Assembly: GCA_017559825.1 (NCBI GenBank)
Contig: JAFYQR010000230.1
Coordinates: 1 to 58,103 of the forward strand
DNA: 58,103 bases
Origin: Thermoguttaceae bacterium
Lineage (GTDB): Bacteria > Planctomycetota > Planctomycetia > Pirellulales > Thermoguttaceae
Reading direction: 5' to 3'
The notes below the pieces were generated by a model. That model worked only from the letters and a program-made list of their open reading frames with translations, was not told the origin of the DNA and did not search any database. The translations under genes were made by a program, and so were the position numbers. Below, piece after piece: positions 9,155 through 17,029 of the stretch (positions are counted from its first letter, which is position 1; the number at the start of each line of letters is the position of its first letter).

Positions 9155-12100
9155 TTAACGCGTCGTAAAACGGAGTCCGACGTCGCGAGCGAATTGCTCG
9201 GCGGCGGAACCGGATTCGACGTAAAGCGTTAAATCGTCGTTGGTTTCGGCGAACGCGTCGGGCTCGATTTCGACGAGCGTCGCCGGAAGAACGACCGATT
9301 TGAGTTGGGAGCAATTTGCGAACGCGCGAGCGCCGAGTTTGCGTAAACCGAGCGGAAGTTCGAGCGACTCGAGGCTTCGGCAACGGAAGAACGCGGCGTT
9401 TTCGATTGTTGTAAGACCTTGCGAAAATTTGATTTCCGACAGCGAAACGCAATGAGCGAACACTTCGGGCCCGAGCCTTTTCAACGACGCGGGAAGCGAA
9501 ACGCGCTTCAAGTTGTAATTTTCCGAAAAAGCGCGTTTTCCCAAATTGGGGAGACCGTCCGGCAAGTCGAGTTCTTCAATTCCGCAAGCGTAAAACGCTT
9601 TATCGCTAATTTTATCGACGTTTTGTGGAAGCGAGATTCGCGTTAATTTCGGACAATACTCGAACGCGCGCGAGCCGATCCTTTTTAAGCCCGGGCCAAA
9701 TTCGATTTGCGTTAAAGCGTCGCAAAAGAAAAAAGCGTTGGCGCCGATCGAGACGAGCCCGGGAGGAAATTTCACCGATTTTAACGCCTTGCAACCCAAG
9801 AACGCTTGGTCGTCGATTTCTTGCAACCCTTCCGAGAAAACGAGTTGAGATAACGATTCGCATTCAAAAAACGCGTCGGGGCCAATTTGGCGAAGACTTG
9901 TCGGGAATGCGACGGACATTAGCGCTTGGCGTTCGGCGAAGGCTTTTTCGGCGATTTTTTCGACGCCGTTCGGAACGGCGTAAGCGCCTTTTTCCTCCGA
10001 GCAAAACTCGAGCGTTTTGCCGTCCGCGCTGAGAATAACGCCGTCGACCGAGCGGAAATCGCGAGTTTGCGACGGGATAACGGTTCGCGATACGTGCTTG
10101 TGAGGCAACGCTTTAAGAATTTTGGGTTGAACGCTTTCCGGGTAGGTCGCTGAAGCGAACGAGACGCAATAGCCGAACGCTTCGGAGCCGATTTTGCGGA
10201 GCGACGCCGGGAAAGAAACCGAGCGCAGGCGGTGGCAATTAAAAAACGCGCGCTCGCCGATCGTTTCGAAACCGTCCGGCAGTTCGAGGGCTTCCAAGTA
10301 TTCGCAAGCGTCAAAGGCGTAAGTTCCGATTTCTTTGAGAGTCGAAGGCAACTTTAACGTTTTCAACGACATACAGTGGGAAAAAGCGCGAACGGCGATC
10401 TTTTCGACGCCCTCCGGAACGACGCGCTCGGCGGACGTTTGGTCGAGGTTGCGCGTCAGCGTTTTACCGCCGTCGGCGAAGAGGAACCCCTCGGCGGAGA
10501 AAACTTCCGGGCGGTTCGTTGCAGGCGACTTGGCGTCGTTAGATTTAGACGGCGTTTTTTTCGCGCTTTTTTTAGCGGGTTTTAACGTTTTGTCTAACGG
10601 TGCAACCGGTTGTAAAACGTTGAGTTCGGTTAACGCGCCGCAGCCTTTAAACGCGGTTTGCGCTTTCTTTTGAATCGCCGCCGGAATCGTCGCTTTTGTT
10701 AGCGATTCGCACTTGGCGAACGCGCCCGCGCCGAGTTGCTTTACCGTCGGCGGAAGGGAAATTTCAACGAGCGATTTGCAACCGGCGAACGCGTTTTTGC
10801 CGACCGCTTCGAGCGTCGAATCTTCTTCGAACGTTATTGAAACCAACGACTTGCAACCGTTGAACGCTTTCTCGCCGAGCGTTTTGACATTGCGAGGAAT
10901 CGCGATTTTTGCGAGCGCTTGACAACCGTCGAACGCGCGGTCGCCGACGATTTGTAACGAGTCGGGAAGTTCAATCGCCGCAAGCTCTTTGCAACCGAAG
11001 AAAGCGCAAGGGGCTATTGCCTCGACGCCGTCTGGAACGGCGAACGTTCCCGTTTGTTTCGGCGGAACGCGCCAAAGCGTTTTACCGTTGGCGCTTAAAA
11101 GACCGCCGTCGACGACGCGGAAATTTCGGTTGGCGTGAGAATTTTCAAAGGTCGAAAGATTTTTGCATCCGTTAAACGCTTGCGAATTAAGCGTTTGAAG
11201 AGATGTTGGAATTAAAATTTGGGTTAATGATTTGCAGCCTTCGAACGCTCGGTCGCCAATTTCTTCAAGTTCGTCGGGAAGCGAAACGTTCGCGAGCGTT
11301 TTGCATCCGGAAAACGTCGACGTCTCGATTTTGCGCAACGACTGCGGTAAAACGACTTGCGTTAGCGATTTGCAGTCGGTAAACGCGCCGGAGCCGATTT
11401 CGCGAAGTCCTTGCGGCAAATCGACTTGCGTCAACGACGAACAACCGTAAAACGCGTCGTCGCCAATGCGTTCGAGTCGAGGGCCAAACGAAACGCGCTT
11501 CAAGGCATCGCAATAAGCGAACGCGTCGGCGTCGATTTCTTTAAGATTCGGATTAAAAAAGACTTCCGTTAATTGGTGACAAAATTCGAACGCTCTGGGG
11601 CCGATTTTTTCGAGCGAGTCGGGAAACGCGACGTTCGCAAACGAAGCGCAACGAGCGAACGCTTTGGCGCCGATTTCGCGAAGCGACGAATAGGAACCGA
11701 ACTCGATTGTTTTCAATTGGTTGCATCCAAAGAAAACGGCCTCGTCGATCCTTTGAAGGTCGTCGGAGAGCGCGACCGACGACAAGCGACCGTCCTGAAA
11801 CGCGTATTGGGCGATTCGCTCGACGCCCGGCGGAACGGCGTAGGCGCCCGCTCGTCCTTTCGGATAGAGCGCGAGCGTTTTACCGTCGGCGGTAAAGAGA
11901 ACGCCGTCGATAGAACGGAAACGCGTATTTGCAGGAGCGACAAGGATTTCCGAAAGCTTTGTACAATGTAAAAACGCAAAAAGTCCGAAGGGACGAAATT
12001 CTGCGTTCGACGGCGGCGCGTCGTTTATCGATTCGAGAAAATACTCGACCGAAGCGGGCAACGTTAACGAACGCAATGAGTTATGATGGTTGAACGCGCA

Positions 12101-12271
12101 TTCGAGAATTGCGACGACGGGACGTCCCTCGATTTCCGGCGGAACGACCATTTCGGGAGCGTCGTTCGTGAAGCCAACGATAACGGCGCCGCCCGTCGGC
12201 AGGGGACGCCAAGCGAAATCGGACGCGCGATTCGGAGACGCGGAAGGTAATGAAGGACGTTGCGAAGTCAT
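9155..12271 (-). CDS. BspA-like LRR_5 protein, array member 4, the longest (1038 aa)
   Basis: About 33 LRR_5 repeats after the shared head (DFAWRPLPTGG, then MVVPPEIEGRPVV). The start ATG at 12269-12271 gives MTSQRPS, as in members 1 and 5, and a GAGAAACC element precedes it. Four 'SADGKTL'-type spacer modules divide the protein into blocks; between two of them, near residues 560-600, is a Lys/Ala/Ser-rich linker (PAKKSAKKTPSKS) that could be flexible. From about residue 390 to the end it is co-linear with the whole of member 6 (14180-16105). A strong promoter-like element is at 12394-12422. No export signal. The tail ends GLRFTTR rather than the usual FEPR. Confidence 0.92.
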   Translation of the reverse strand: MTSQRPSLPSASPNRASDFAWRPLPTGGAVIVGFTNDAPEMVVPPEIEGRPVVAILECAFNHHNSLRSLTLPASVEYFLESINDAPPSNAEFRPFGLFAFLHCTKLSEILVAPANTRFRSIDGVLFTADGKTLALYPKGRAGAYAVPPGVERIAQYAFQDGRLSSVALSDDLQRIDEAVFFGCNQLKTIEFGSYSSLREIGAKAFARCASFANVAFPDSLEKIGPRAFEFCHQLTEVFFNPNLKEIDADAFAYCDALKRVSFGPRLERIGDDAFYGCSSLTQVDLPQGLREIGSGAFTDCKSLTQVVLPQSLRKIETSTFSGCKTLANVSLPDELEEIGDRAFEGCKSLTQILIPTSLQTLNSQAFNGCKNLSTFENSHANRNFRVVDGGLLSANGKTLWRVPPKQTGTFAVPDGVEAIAPCAFFGCKELAAIELPDSLQIVGDRAFDGCQALAKIAIPRNVKTLGEKAFNGCKSLVSITFEEDSTLEAVGKNAFAGCKSLVEISLPPTVKQLGAGAFAKCESLTKATIPAAIQKKAQTAFKGCGALTELNVLQPVAPLDKTLKPAKKSAKKTPSKSNDAKSPATNRPEVFSAEGFLFADGGKTLTRNLDQTSAERVVPEGVEKIAVRAFSHCMSLKTLKLPSTLKEIGTYAFDACEYLEALELPDGFETIGERAFFNCHRLRSVSFPASLRKIGSEAFGYCVSFASATYPESVQPKILKALPHKHVSRTVIPSQTRDFRSVDGVILSADGKTLEFCSEEKGAYAVPNGVEKIAEKAFAERQALMSVAFPTSLRQIGPDAFFECESLSQLVFSEGLQEIDDQAFLGCKALKSVKFPPGLVSIGANAFFFCDALTQIEFGPGLKRIGSRAFEYCPKLTRISLPQNVDKISDKAFYACGIEELDLPDGLPNLGKRAFSENYNLKRVSLPASLKRLGPEVFAHCVSLSEIKFSQGLTTIENAAFFRCRSLESLELPLGLRKLGARAFANCSQLKSVVLPATLVEIEPDAFAETNDDLTLYVESGSAAEQFARDVGLRFTTR

Positions 12272-12571
12272 TGCGGTTTCTCAGGTTATGTTGGGATTGA
12301 AGTAGGAAAAAAATCGAACAATCGGACGTCGGCGTCGCGTCGCAAAACGCGGTTTTACTTCGGCGTTCCGGAACGGGCGACCGCAACGCTTTTATTTTAA
12401 CCTCCGTCGCTCGCGAAATCAAGCGCCTAAATTGGCGAAATGGCGAACCGTCTTTGGAAAAGTTTGTAAAGTAAGATATAACAAGGAAAACGGCGCGGCC
12501 GGGCTCGCAAGAGAAAAGCCCGTTCGACAAGAAGGCGCGACTCGGGGGTGCCGAACGGGCGAAGAGGCTAA
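12272..12571. other. Intergenic region between array members 4 and 5
   Basis: This 300-base gap holds the promoter of member 4 and, nearer 12520-12570, the short trailer of member 5. No gene-like frame with a ribosome site is seen. Confidence 0.5.
12394..12422 (-). promoter_or_regulatory. Promoter of LRR array member 4
   Basis: On the minus strand TTGATT (12417-12422) and TAAAAT (12394-12399) are 17 bases apart, about 120 bases before the start codon. The same hexamers and spacing occur upstream of array member 6, so the two promoters look duplicated along with the genes. Confidence 0.6.
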
Positions 12572-13393
12572 TTAACGCGGTTCGAAACGGAAACCGTTGG
12601 CCGCGGCGTATTGTTCGACGACGGAACCTATTGCGCCGTAAATTGTTAAGTCGGGCGAACAACCGACGAAAACTTCGTCGCCGATTTCTTCGACGCTCGC
12701 CGGGAAGACGACGGACGTTAACGCTTCGCAACCGGAAAACGCCGCGTCCTCGACGCTCCAAACGCCGTCGGGGAGTTCGATTTTTTCGAGCGAGGCGCAG
12801 CCGAAAAAGGCGCGCGCGCCGATTTTTTCCGCTCCGGCAAGCTCGATTGAACGTAATTTTCGGCAGTTGTAAAACGCGCGGCGCCCGACGGTTGCGACGC
12901 TTCCGAGAATCGACGCCGTTTCGAGCGATGCGCAGTCGCAGAACGCCCGTTTTTCGATTTGACGAACGCTCGCCGGAACGACGACGCTTTGCAACGAACG
13001 GCAACCGTCGAACGTTTTGCGACCGATTTTTTCGATACCTTGCGGGATAACGACTTGCGTCAACGACGAGCAACCGTTGAACGCCTCCTTGCCGAGACGT
13101 TCAGCTTCCGTCGGGCCTTCGAACCAAGCGAGGTTGCGGCAGTCGCAAAACGCGTAATCGCCGAGTTTGCGAATCGTCGACGGGAGAACGAGCGTGACGA
13201 GCGAGCGCGACCCGGCGAACGCGTCGGAGCCGATTTCGGTAACGGTTAAGCCGTCGATTGCGGCGGGAACGACGACGTTTTCCGCGTCGGCGAGAAGTTT
13301 ACGGATTGTCGCGCCGCCGGTTTTGTTCGGTTTCCATTCGAAATCGGTCGGCGAATTGGGCGAAAAGTGCGAGGCGGAGTCTTGCGAAGTCAT
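12572..13393 (-). CDS. BspA-like LRR_5 protein, array member 5, short form (273 aa)
   Basis: The smallest intact member: the shared head (DFEWKPNKTGG, then VVVPAAIDGLTVTEIG) followed by only about nine LRR_5 repeats and the common cap (LTIYGAIGSVVEQYAA, then FRFEPR). The start ATG at 13391-13393 gives MTSQDSAS. It has no VDGVLF spacer modules, so it shows the minimal unit: head, one repeat block, cap. Ribosome site is weak (upstream is AT-rich). Its repeats are less uniform than those of members 1-2. No export signal. A good -10 lies upstream at 13480-13485. It could be an ancestral-type gene or a product of internal deletion. Confidence 0.9.
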   Translation of the reverse strand: MTSQDSASHFSPNSPTDFEWKPNKTGGATIRKLLADAENVVVPAAIDGLTVTEIGSDAFAGSRSLVTLVLPSTIRKLGDYAFCDCRNLAWFEGPTEAERLGKEAFNGCSSLTQVVIPQGIEKIGRKTFDGCRSLQSVVVPASVRQIEKRAFCDCASLETASILGSVATVGRRAFYNCRKLRSIELAGAEKIGARAFFGCASLEKIELPDGVWSVEDAAFSGCEALTSVVFPASVEEIGDEVFVGCSPDLTIYGAIGSVVEQYAAANGFRFEPR

Positions 13394-13479
13394 ATTGGCA
13401 AATTGTTAAGTTGTTAAATTGTAAAGTTTGCGCTTGCAGCGAAAAAAAGAGGACGCGCCGGAGAAACGCGTCTCTTATT

Positions 13480-13507
13480 ATTATAACGTCCCTTGGCGCA
13501 AACGCAA
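13480..13507 (-). promoter_or_regulatory. Promoter of LRR array member 5
   Basis: On the minus strand TTGCGT (13502-13507) and a consensus TATAAT (13480-13485) are 16 bases apart, about 90 bases upstream of the start at 13393. Confidence 0.5.
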
Positions 13508-13576
13508 GACGCGGCGGCGCAAATTTCGGCACGACCGTTCGCGGCGGACGCAAAGGAACGAAACGACGCGACGTTG

Positions 13577-14179
13577 TCAACGCGGTTCGAATCGGATTCC
13601 TTTTTTCGCGGCGGAACCGGCCGGGCCGCAAAGGGTTAAGTCGGACGAACAACCTTTGAACGCGTTCGGAACGGTTTTTTTCGGGACCTTTGAAGTCGGG
13701 AAATGGACGGTCTTTAGGGCCGCGCAATCTCGAAACGCTTCTTTGTCGAGCGTTGCGAGCGCGGGCGAGAGGGGAACCGAAACGAGCGCCGGGCGCTCCG
13801 CGAACGCGGGAGCAAAACCGTCGTCAAGGCGTCGCAACTGTTAAACGCGGAGTTTCCGAGCGTTCCGACGCTTGCCGGAATCGCGATTTCAACGAGCGAC
13901 CGGCAACTCGCGAACGCTAATCGGCCGATTGCGGTAAGACCAAGCGGAAGCGTAACTTGCGCAAGGACTTTACAATGGAAAAACGCGCCTTTGCCGAGCG
14001 TTCGCAAGCCGGGCGGAAATTCAACCGCGGTTAGGGTTTTGCAATAGGAAAACGCGCGGGGACCGATTTCGACGACGCCGTCCGGGACGACGTACTTTTT
14101 CTCGGTTCGGCCTTGCGGATAACGGACGAGCGTTCGACCGTCGGCGCCTGGACGGTCGAAGCGGAAAAAACGACGCCGT
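13577..14179 (-). pseudogene. Decayed LRR_5 array member (no start, insertion, frameshift)
   Basis: Two overlapping minus frames together encode one LRR_5 block with the usual cap, so this is a broken gene. Reading 5' to 3': directly after the stop of the upstream array gene come the words NGVVFS, then about 17 extra bases, then the normal continuation DGRTLVRYPQG and YVVPDGVVEIG in another frame. Repeats continue to LTTVLLP near 13812, where about 26-28 bases are missing and the frame shifts; the second frame resumes with AFAERPALVSVPL and ends KGIRFEPR at the stop at 13577. There is no start codon with a ribosome site and no head region. It appears to be the 3' remnant of a duplicated member fused to the end of member 6. 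Confidence 0.8.
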
Positions 14180-16105
14180 TTAGCGCGGTTCGAAACGGAT
14201 TCCGTTGGCGCCCGCGTAACGCTCGGCTTCGGAACCTTTGACGCCGTAAAGGGTTAAGTTTTTAGCGCAACCGGCGAACGCGTCGGCTTCGAGCGTCGTT
14301 AGCGTCGGCGGAAGAACGACCGAACGGAGACGGCGGCATTTGGCGAACGCTCCGGCGCCGAGCTTGCGCAGACCGTTCGGAAGTTCGACCGATAAAAGGC
14401 TTTTGCAATGTAAAAACGCTTCGAAGTCGATTCTTGTAAGGCCTTGACCGAACTTGATTTCCGTTAGCGCCGGGCATTTGGCGAACCCTTGAGCGCCGAT
14501 CGAACGCAACGAATCGGGAAGCGCGACGCGATGTAGACGTAGGCAAGCGCTGAACGCGCCCGGTCGGATTCTTTCGACGCCGTCCGGCAAGTCGAGTTCC
14601 GAGAAACCGCAATCGATAAACGCGGTTGCGGAAACGACTTTGGGACCTTGCGGGAGCGGGAGACGTTCGAGCTTTTGACAACCGGCGAACGCCCAAACGC
14701 CGATATGCCGAAGTCCTTGCGATACGTTGATTTGCGTTAGCGACGAACAAAAGCCGAACGCGGAGTCGCCAACGCGTTCGAGACGGTCGCCGAACGAAAC
14801 GCGTTCCAAAGCTTCGCAAAGGCCAAACGCGTTTTCGCCGATTTCTTTAACTCCGTTTCCTAACGAGACTTCCGTTAAACGGCGACAAGATATAAAGGCT
14901 CTTCGGTCGACGTATTCGACGGAATCCGGGAGCGCGACGGACGTTAGGCGGCAATCTAAAAACGCAAAAGAGCCGATTCGCTCGACGCCCGGCGGAACGA
15001 CGTAAGCGCCCGAGTTTTTTTCAAAGTAAAGGAAAAGCGTTTTGCCGTCCGCGTCGAACATGGCGCCGTCGATTACGCGGAACTCGGAGCTTTTCGAGTC
15101 GACGACGACTTGATTTATCTTTTGGGACGGCAACGAGTTAACGACTTTGTCTTGAACGATTTCGGGATAGAGTACCCAGGCGAGCGAACTGCAAGCGTCG
15201 AAGGCCTCGTCGTCGATTTTTTGAAGCGACGCCGGGAAGAAAACCGAGCGTAGTTGCACGCAAGCGTAAAAAGCGCGTTTGCCGATCGTTTTGAAACCGA
15301 CCGGAAGTTTCAGCGTTTTCAAATGAACGCACTTAACAAACGCGTCCGTTTCGATCTTTTTAAGAGTCGAAGGCAAGACTAACGTTTTCAATGAGTTGCA
15401 TTGCGAAAACGCGCCGGCGGCGATCGTCTCGACGCCCTCGGGAACGACGCGTTCGGCGTTTGTCGCGTCGAGATTTTGCGCCAACGTTTTGCCGCCGTCG
15501 ACGAAGAGGAAACCGTCGGCCAAGAAAACTTCAGGCGCGTTGGCGTTAGAAGATTCGGTTGGCGCAAGACTAGGTAATATATTGAGTTGCGTGAGCGACG
15601 AACAGCCGAAAAACGCGTTTTGGACGCTCTTTTGAACCGACGTCGGAAGAGACGCCGACGTCAACGACGCGCAATTTTTGAACGCGTTCGAACCGAGTTG
15701 GACGACGCCGGCGGGCAGCGAAATTTCGACGAGTTTTTTGCAACCGTCGAACGCGTTGGAACCGACCGTTTTGAGCGCCGAGTCGGTTGCGAACATTAGT
15801 TCCGACAACGACTTGCAGTTTTTGAACGCTCGGTCGCCTATCGATTTGACGTTGCGAGGAATCGAGAGCGAAACGAGAGCGCGGCAACCTTCGAACGCCC
15901 GTTTGTCGATACTTTGTAACGAATCCGGAAGAGCGACCGAACGAAGCGTTTGACAGCGGAAAAACGCAAGCGTCGCGAGCGTTTCGACGTCCGGCGGAAC
16001 GACGTAAGCGCTCGGCCCGTTCGGCGGGTAACGGAGCAAAGTCTTGCCGTCGGCGGAGAAAAGGATTTCGTCGTGGACGGCGGAAGTATCGCGTTTTGAA
16101 GGCAT
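14180..16105 (-). CDS. BspA-like LRR_5 protein, array member 6, headless (641 aa)
   Basis: About 21 LRR_5 repeats and the common cap (LTLYGVKGSEAERYAG, then IRFEPR). The open frame extends to 16321, but the ATG at 16103-16105 (MPSKRDTS) follows AAGGAA and is chosen. Unlike the other members it lacks the FEWK/VVVP head and starts directly in a spacer module (EILFSADGKTLLRYP). Its order of repeats and spacers, including EVFLADGFLF, DGGKTLAQNLD and VVPEGVETIA, matches the C-terminal two thirds of member 4, so it looks like a 5'-truncated duplicate. It has a promoter at 16182-16210 and a ribosome site, so it is probably expressed. No export signal. Confidence 0.88.
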   Translation of the reverse strand: MPSKRDTSAVHDEILFSADGKTLLRYPPNGPSAYVVPPDVETLATLAFFRCQTLRSVALPDSLQSIDKRAFEGCRALVSLSIPRNVKSIGDRAFKNCKSLSELMFATDSALKTVGSNAFDGCKKLVEISLPAGVVQLGSNAFKNCASLTSASLPTSVQKSVQNAFFGCSSLTQLNILPSLAPTESSNANAPEVFLADGFLFVDGGKTLAQNLDATNAERVVPEGVETIAAGAFSQCNSLKTLVLPSTLKKIETDAFVKCVHLKTLKLPVGFKTIGKRAFYACVQLRSVFFPASLQKIDDEAFDACSSLAWVLYPEIVQDKVVNSLPSQKINQVVVDSKSSEFRVIDGAMFDADGKTLFLYFEKNSGAYVVPPGVERIGSFAFLDCRLTSVALPDSVEYVDRRAFISCRRLTEVSLGNGVKEIGENAFGLCEALERVSFGDRLERVGDSAFGFCSSLTQINVSQGLRHIGVWAFAGCQKLERLPLPQGPKVVSATAFIDCGFSELDLPDGVERIRPGAFSACLRLHRVALPDSLRSIGAQGFAKCPALTEIKFGQGLTRIDFEAFLHCKSLLSVELPNGLRKLGAGAFAKCRRLRSVVLPPTLTTLEADAFAGCAKNLTLYGVKGSEAERYAGANGIRFEPR

Positions 16106-16181
16106 CGCGTTGTTCCTTAGGGAGTTGAAAACGAAAAACGAGCGGCGTTTAGAGATTGACGCGATGGAGTACAACGTTTCT

Positions 16182-16210
16182 ATTTTAACGAACGCTCGAC
16201 GTAAAATCAA
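16182..16210 (-). promoter_or_regulatory. Promoter of LRR array member 6
   Basis: On the minus strand TTGATT (16205-16210) and TAAAAT (16182-16187) are 17 bases apart, 76 bases before the start codon at 16105. The hexamers equal those of member 4. Confidence 0.6.
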
Positions 16211-16346
16211 GCGGAGAAGAGAAAAAACGCGAAAAAAGCGGCGATACGACGTCGTTGTAAACGACAAACGGTCGAAAAAACGGCGCGCGATTGGGAATCG
16301 GCGGTTTTTCGACCGTTGCAAGTCGCTATTTGACAGAGGTTAAGAT

Positions 16347-16952
16347 TTAAAGGTCGGCGAAGTTTCGCAGAATGCGCAGGCCGACCGCTTGGCTCTTTTC
16401 CGGGTGGAATTGGACGCCGAAGACGTTGTCGCGGGCGATCGACGAGCAGAAGTCGAGCCCGTAATCGGTCGTCGTAGCGACGTCGGACGCTTCGCCGGCG
16501 ATCGCGTAATACGAGTGGACGAAGTAAACTAAATCGGCTTCGCTAAGTCCTTGGTAAATCGGGACTTCCTTTTGGAAGACGAGGCGGTTCCAGCCCATAT
16601 GCGGGACAACCAAGTCCGGAAACGCCGGGAAGCGGACGACGCGACCGGGCAGAATCCCCAAGCAGCGCGTCGTTCCGTTTTCTTCGCTCGATTCAAAAAG
16701 CGCTTGGAAACCTAAACAAATGCCGAGAAACGGTTTGCCGCTCGCAATCGACTCGCGAACGACCGCGTCCATTCCGGTGCGCTCCAACTCGGCGACGGCG
16801 TCCGCGATCGCGCCGACGCCCGGTAAAACGATTTTGTCGGCTTTCGACGCAACGTCCGGATCCGAAACGACTTGCGCTTCGACGTTGAGACGTTCGAACG
16901 CTTTTTGAACGCTGCGTAAGTTGCCCATTCCGTAATCGACGATAGCGATCAT
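16347..16952 (-). CDS. hisH: Imidazole glycerol phosphate synthase, glutaminase subunit HisH
   Basis: HisH hydrolyses glutamine and passes ammonia to HisF, which makes imidazole glycerol phosphate and AICAR in histidine biosynthesis. The 201-residue product has the class-I amidotransferase features: the nucleophile Cys79 in GICLGFQAL, and His183/Glu185 in VQFHPEKS, plus the usual start MIAIVDYGMGN. The long frame continues upstream to 17156, but the ATG at 16950-16952 follows AAGGGCG and matches the family start and length. No hisF or other his gene is in the window. It lies 77 bases downstream of the acyltransferase/synthetase gene on the same strand and might be co-transcribed with it. Confidence 0.96.
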   Translation of the reverse strand: MIAIVDYGMGNLRSVQKAFERLNVEAQVVSDPDVASKADKIVLPGVGAIADAVAELERTGMDAVVRESIASGKPFLGICLGFQALFESSEENGTTRCLGILPGRVVRFPAFPDLVVPHMGWNRLVFQKEVPIYQGLSEADLVYFVHSYYAIAGEASDVATTTDYGLDFCSSIARDNVFGVQFHPEKSQAVGLRILRNFADL

Positions 16953-17029
16953 ATTAACGCCCTTGTTGGGGTAAAGTGTTGTTGGTTGTGCGTTTGCGGT
17001 TGTTTGCTTGGTAAAACGACTCGGCGTCG

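Noticed and set aside
1494..16105. Periodic DNA repeats that might be a CRISPR or minisatellite array
   Set aside because: The period follows the roughly 23-residue (69-base) protein repeats, and units differ in sequence while keeping the reading frame; there are no fixed repeats with unique spacers.
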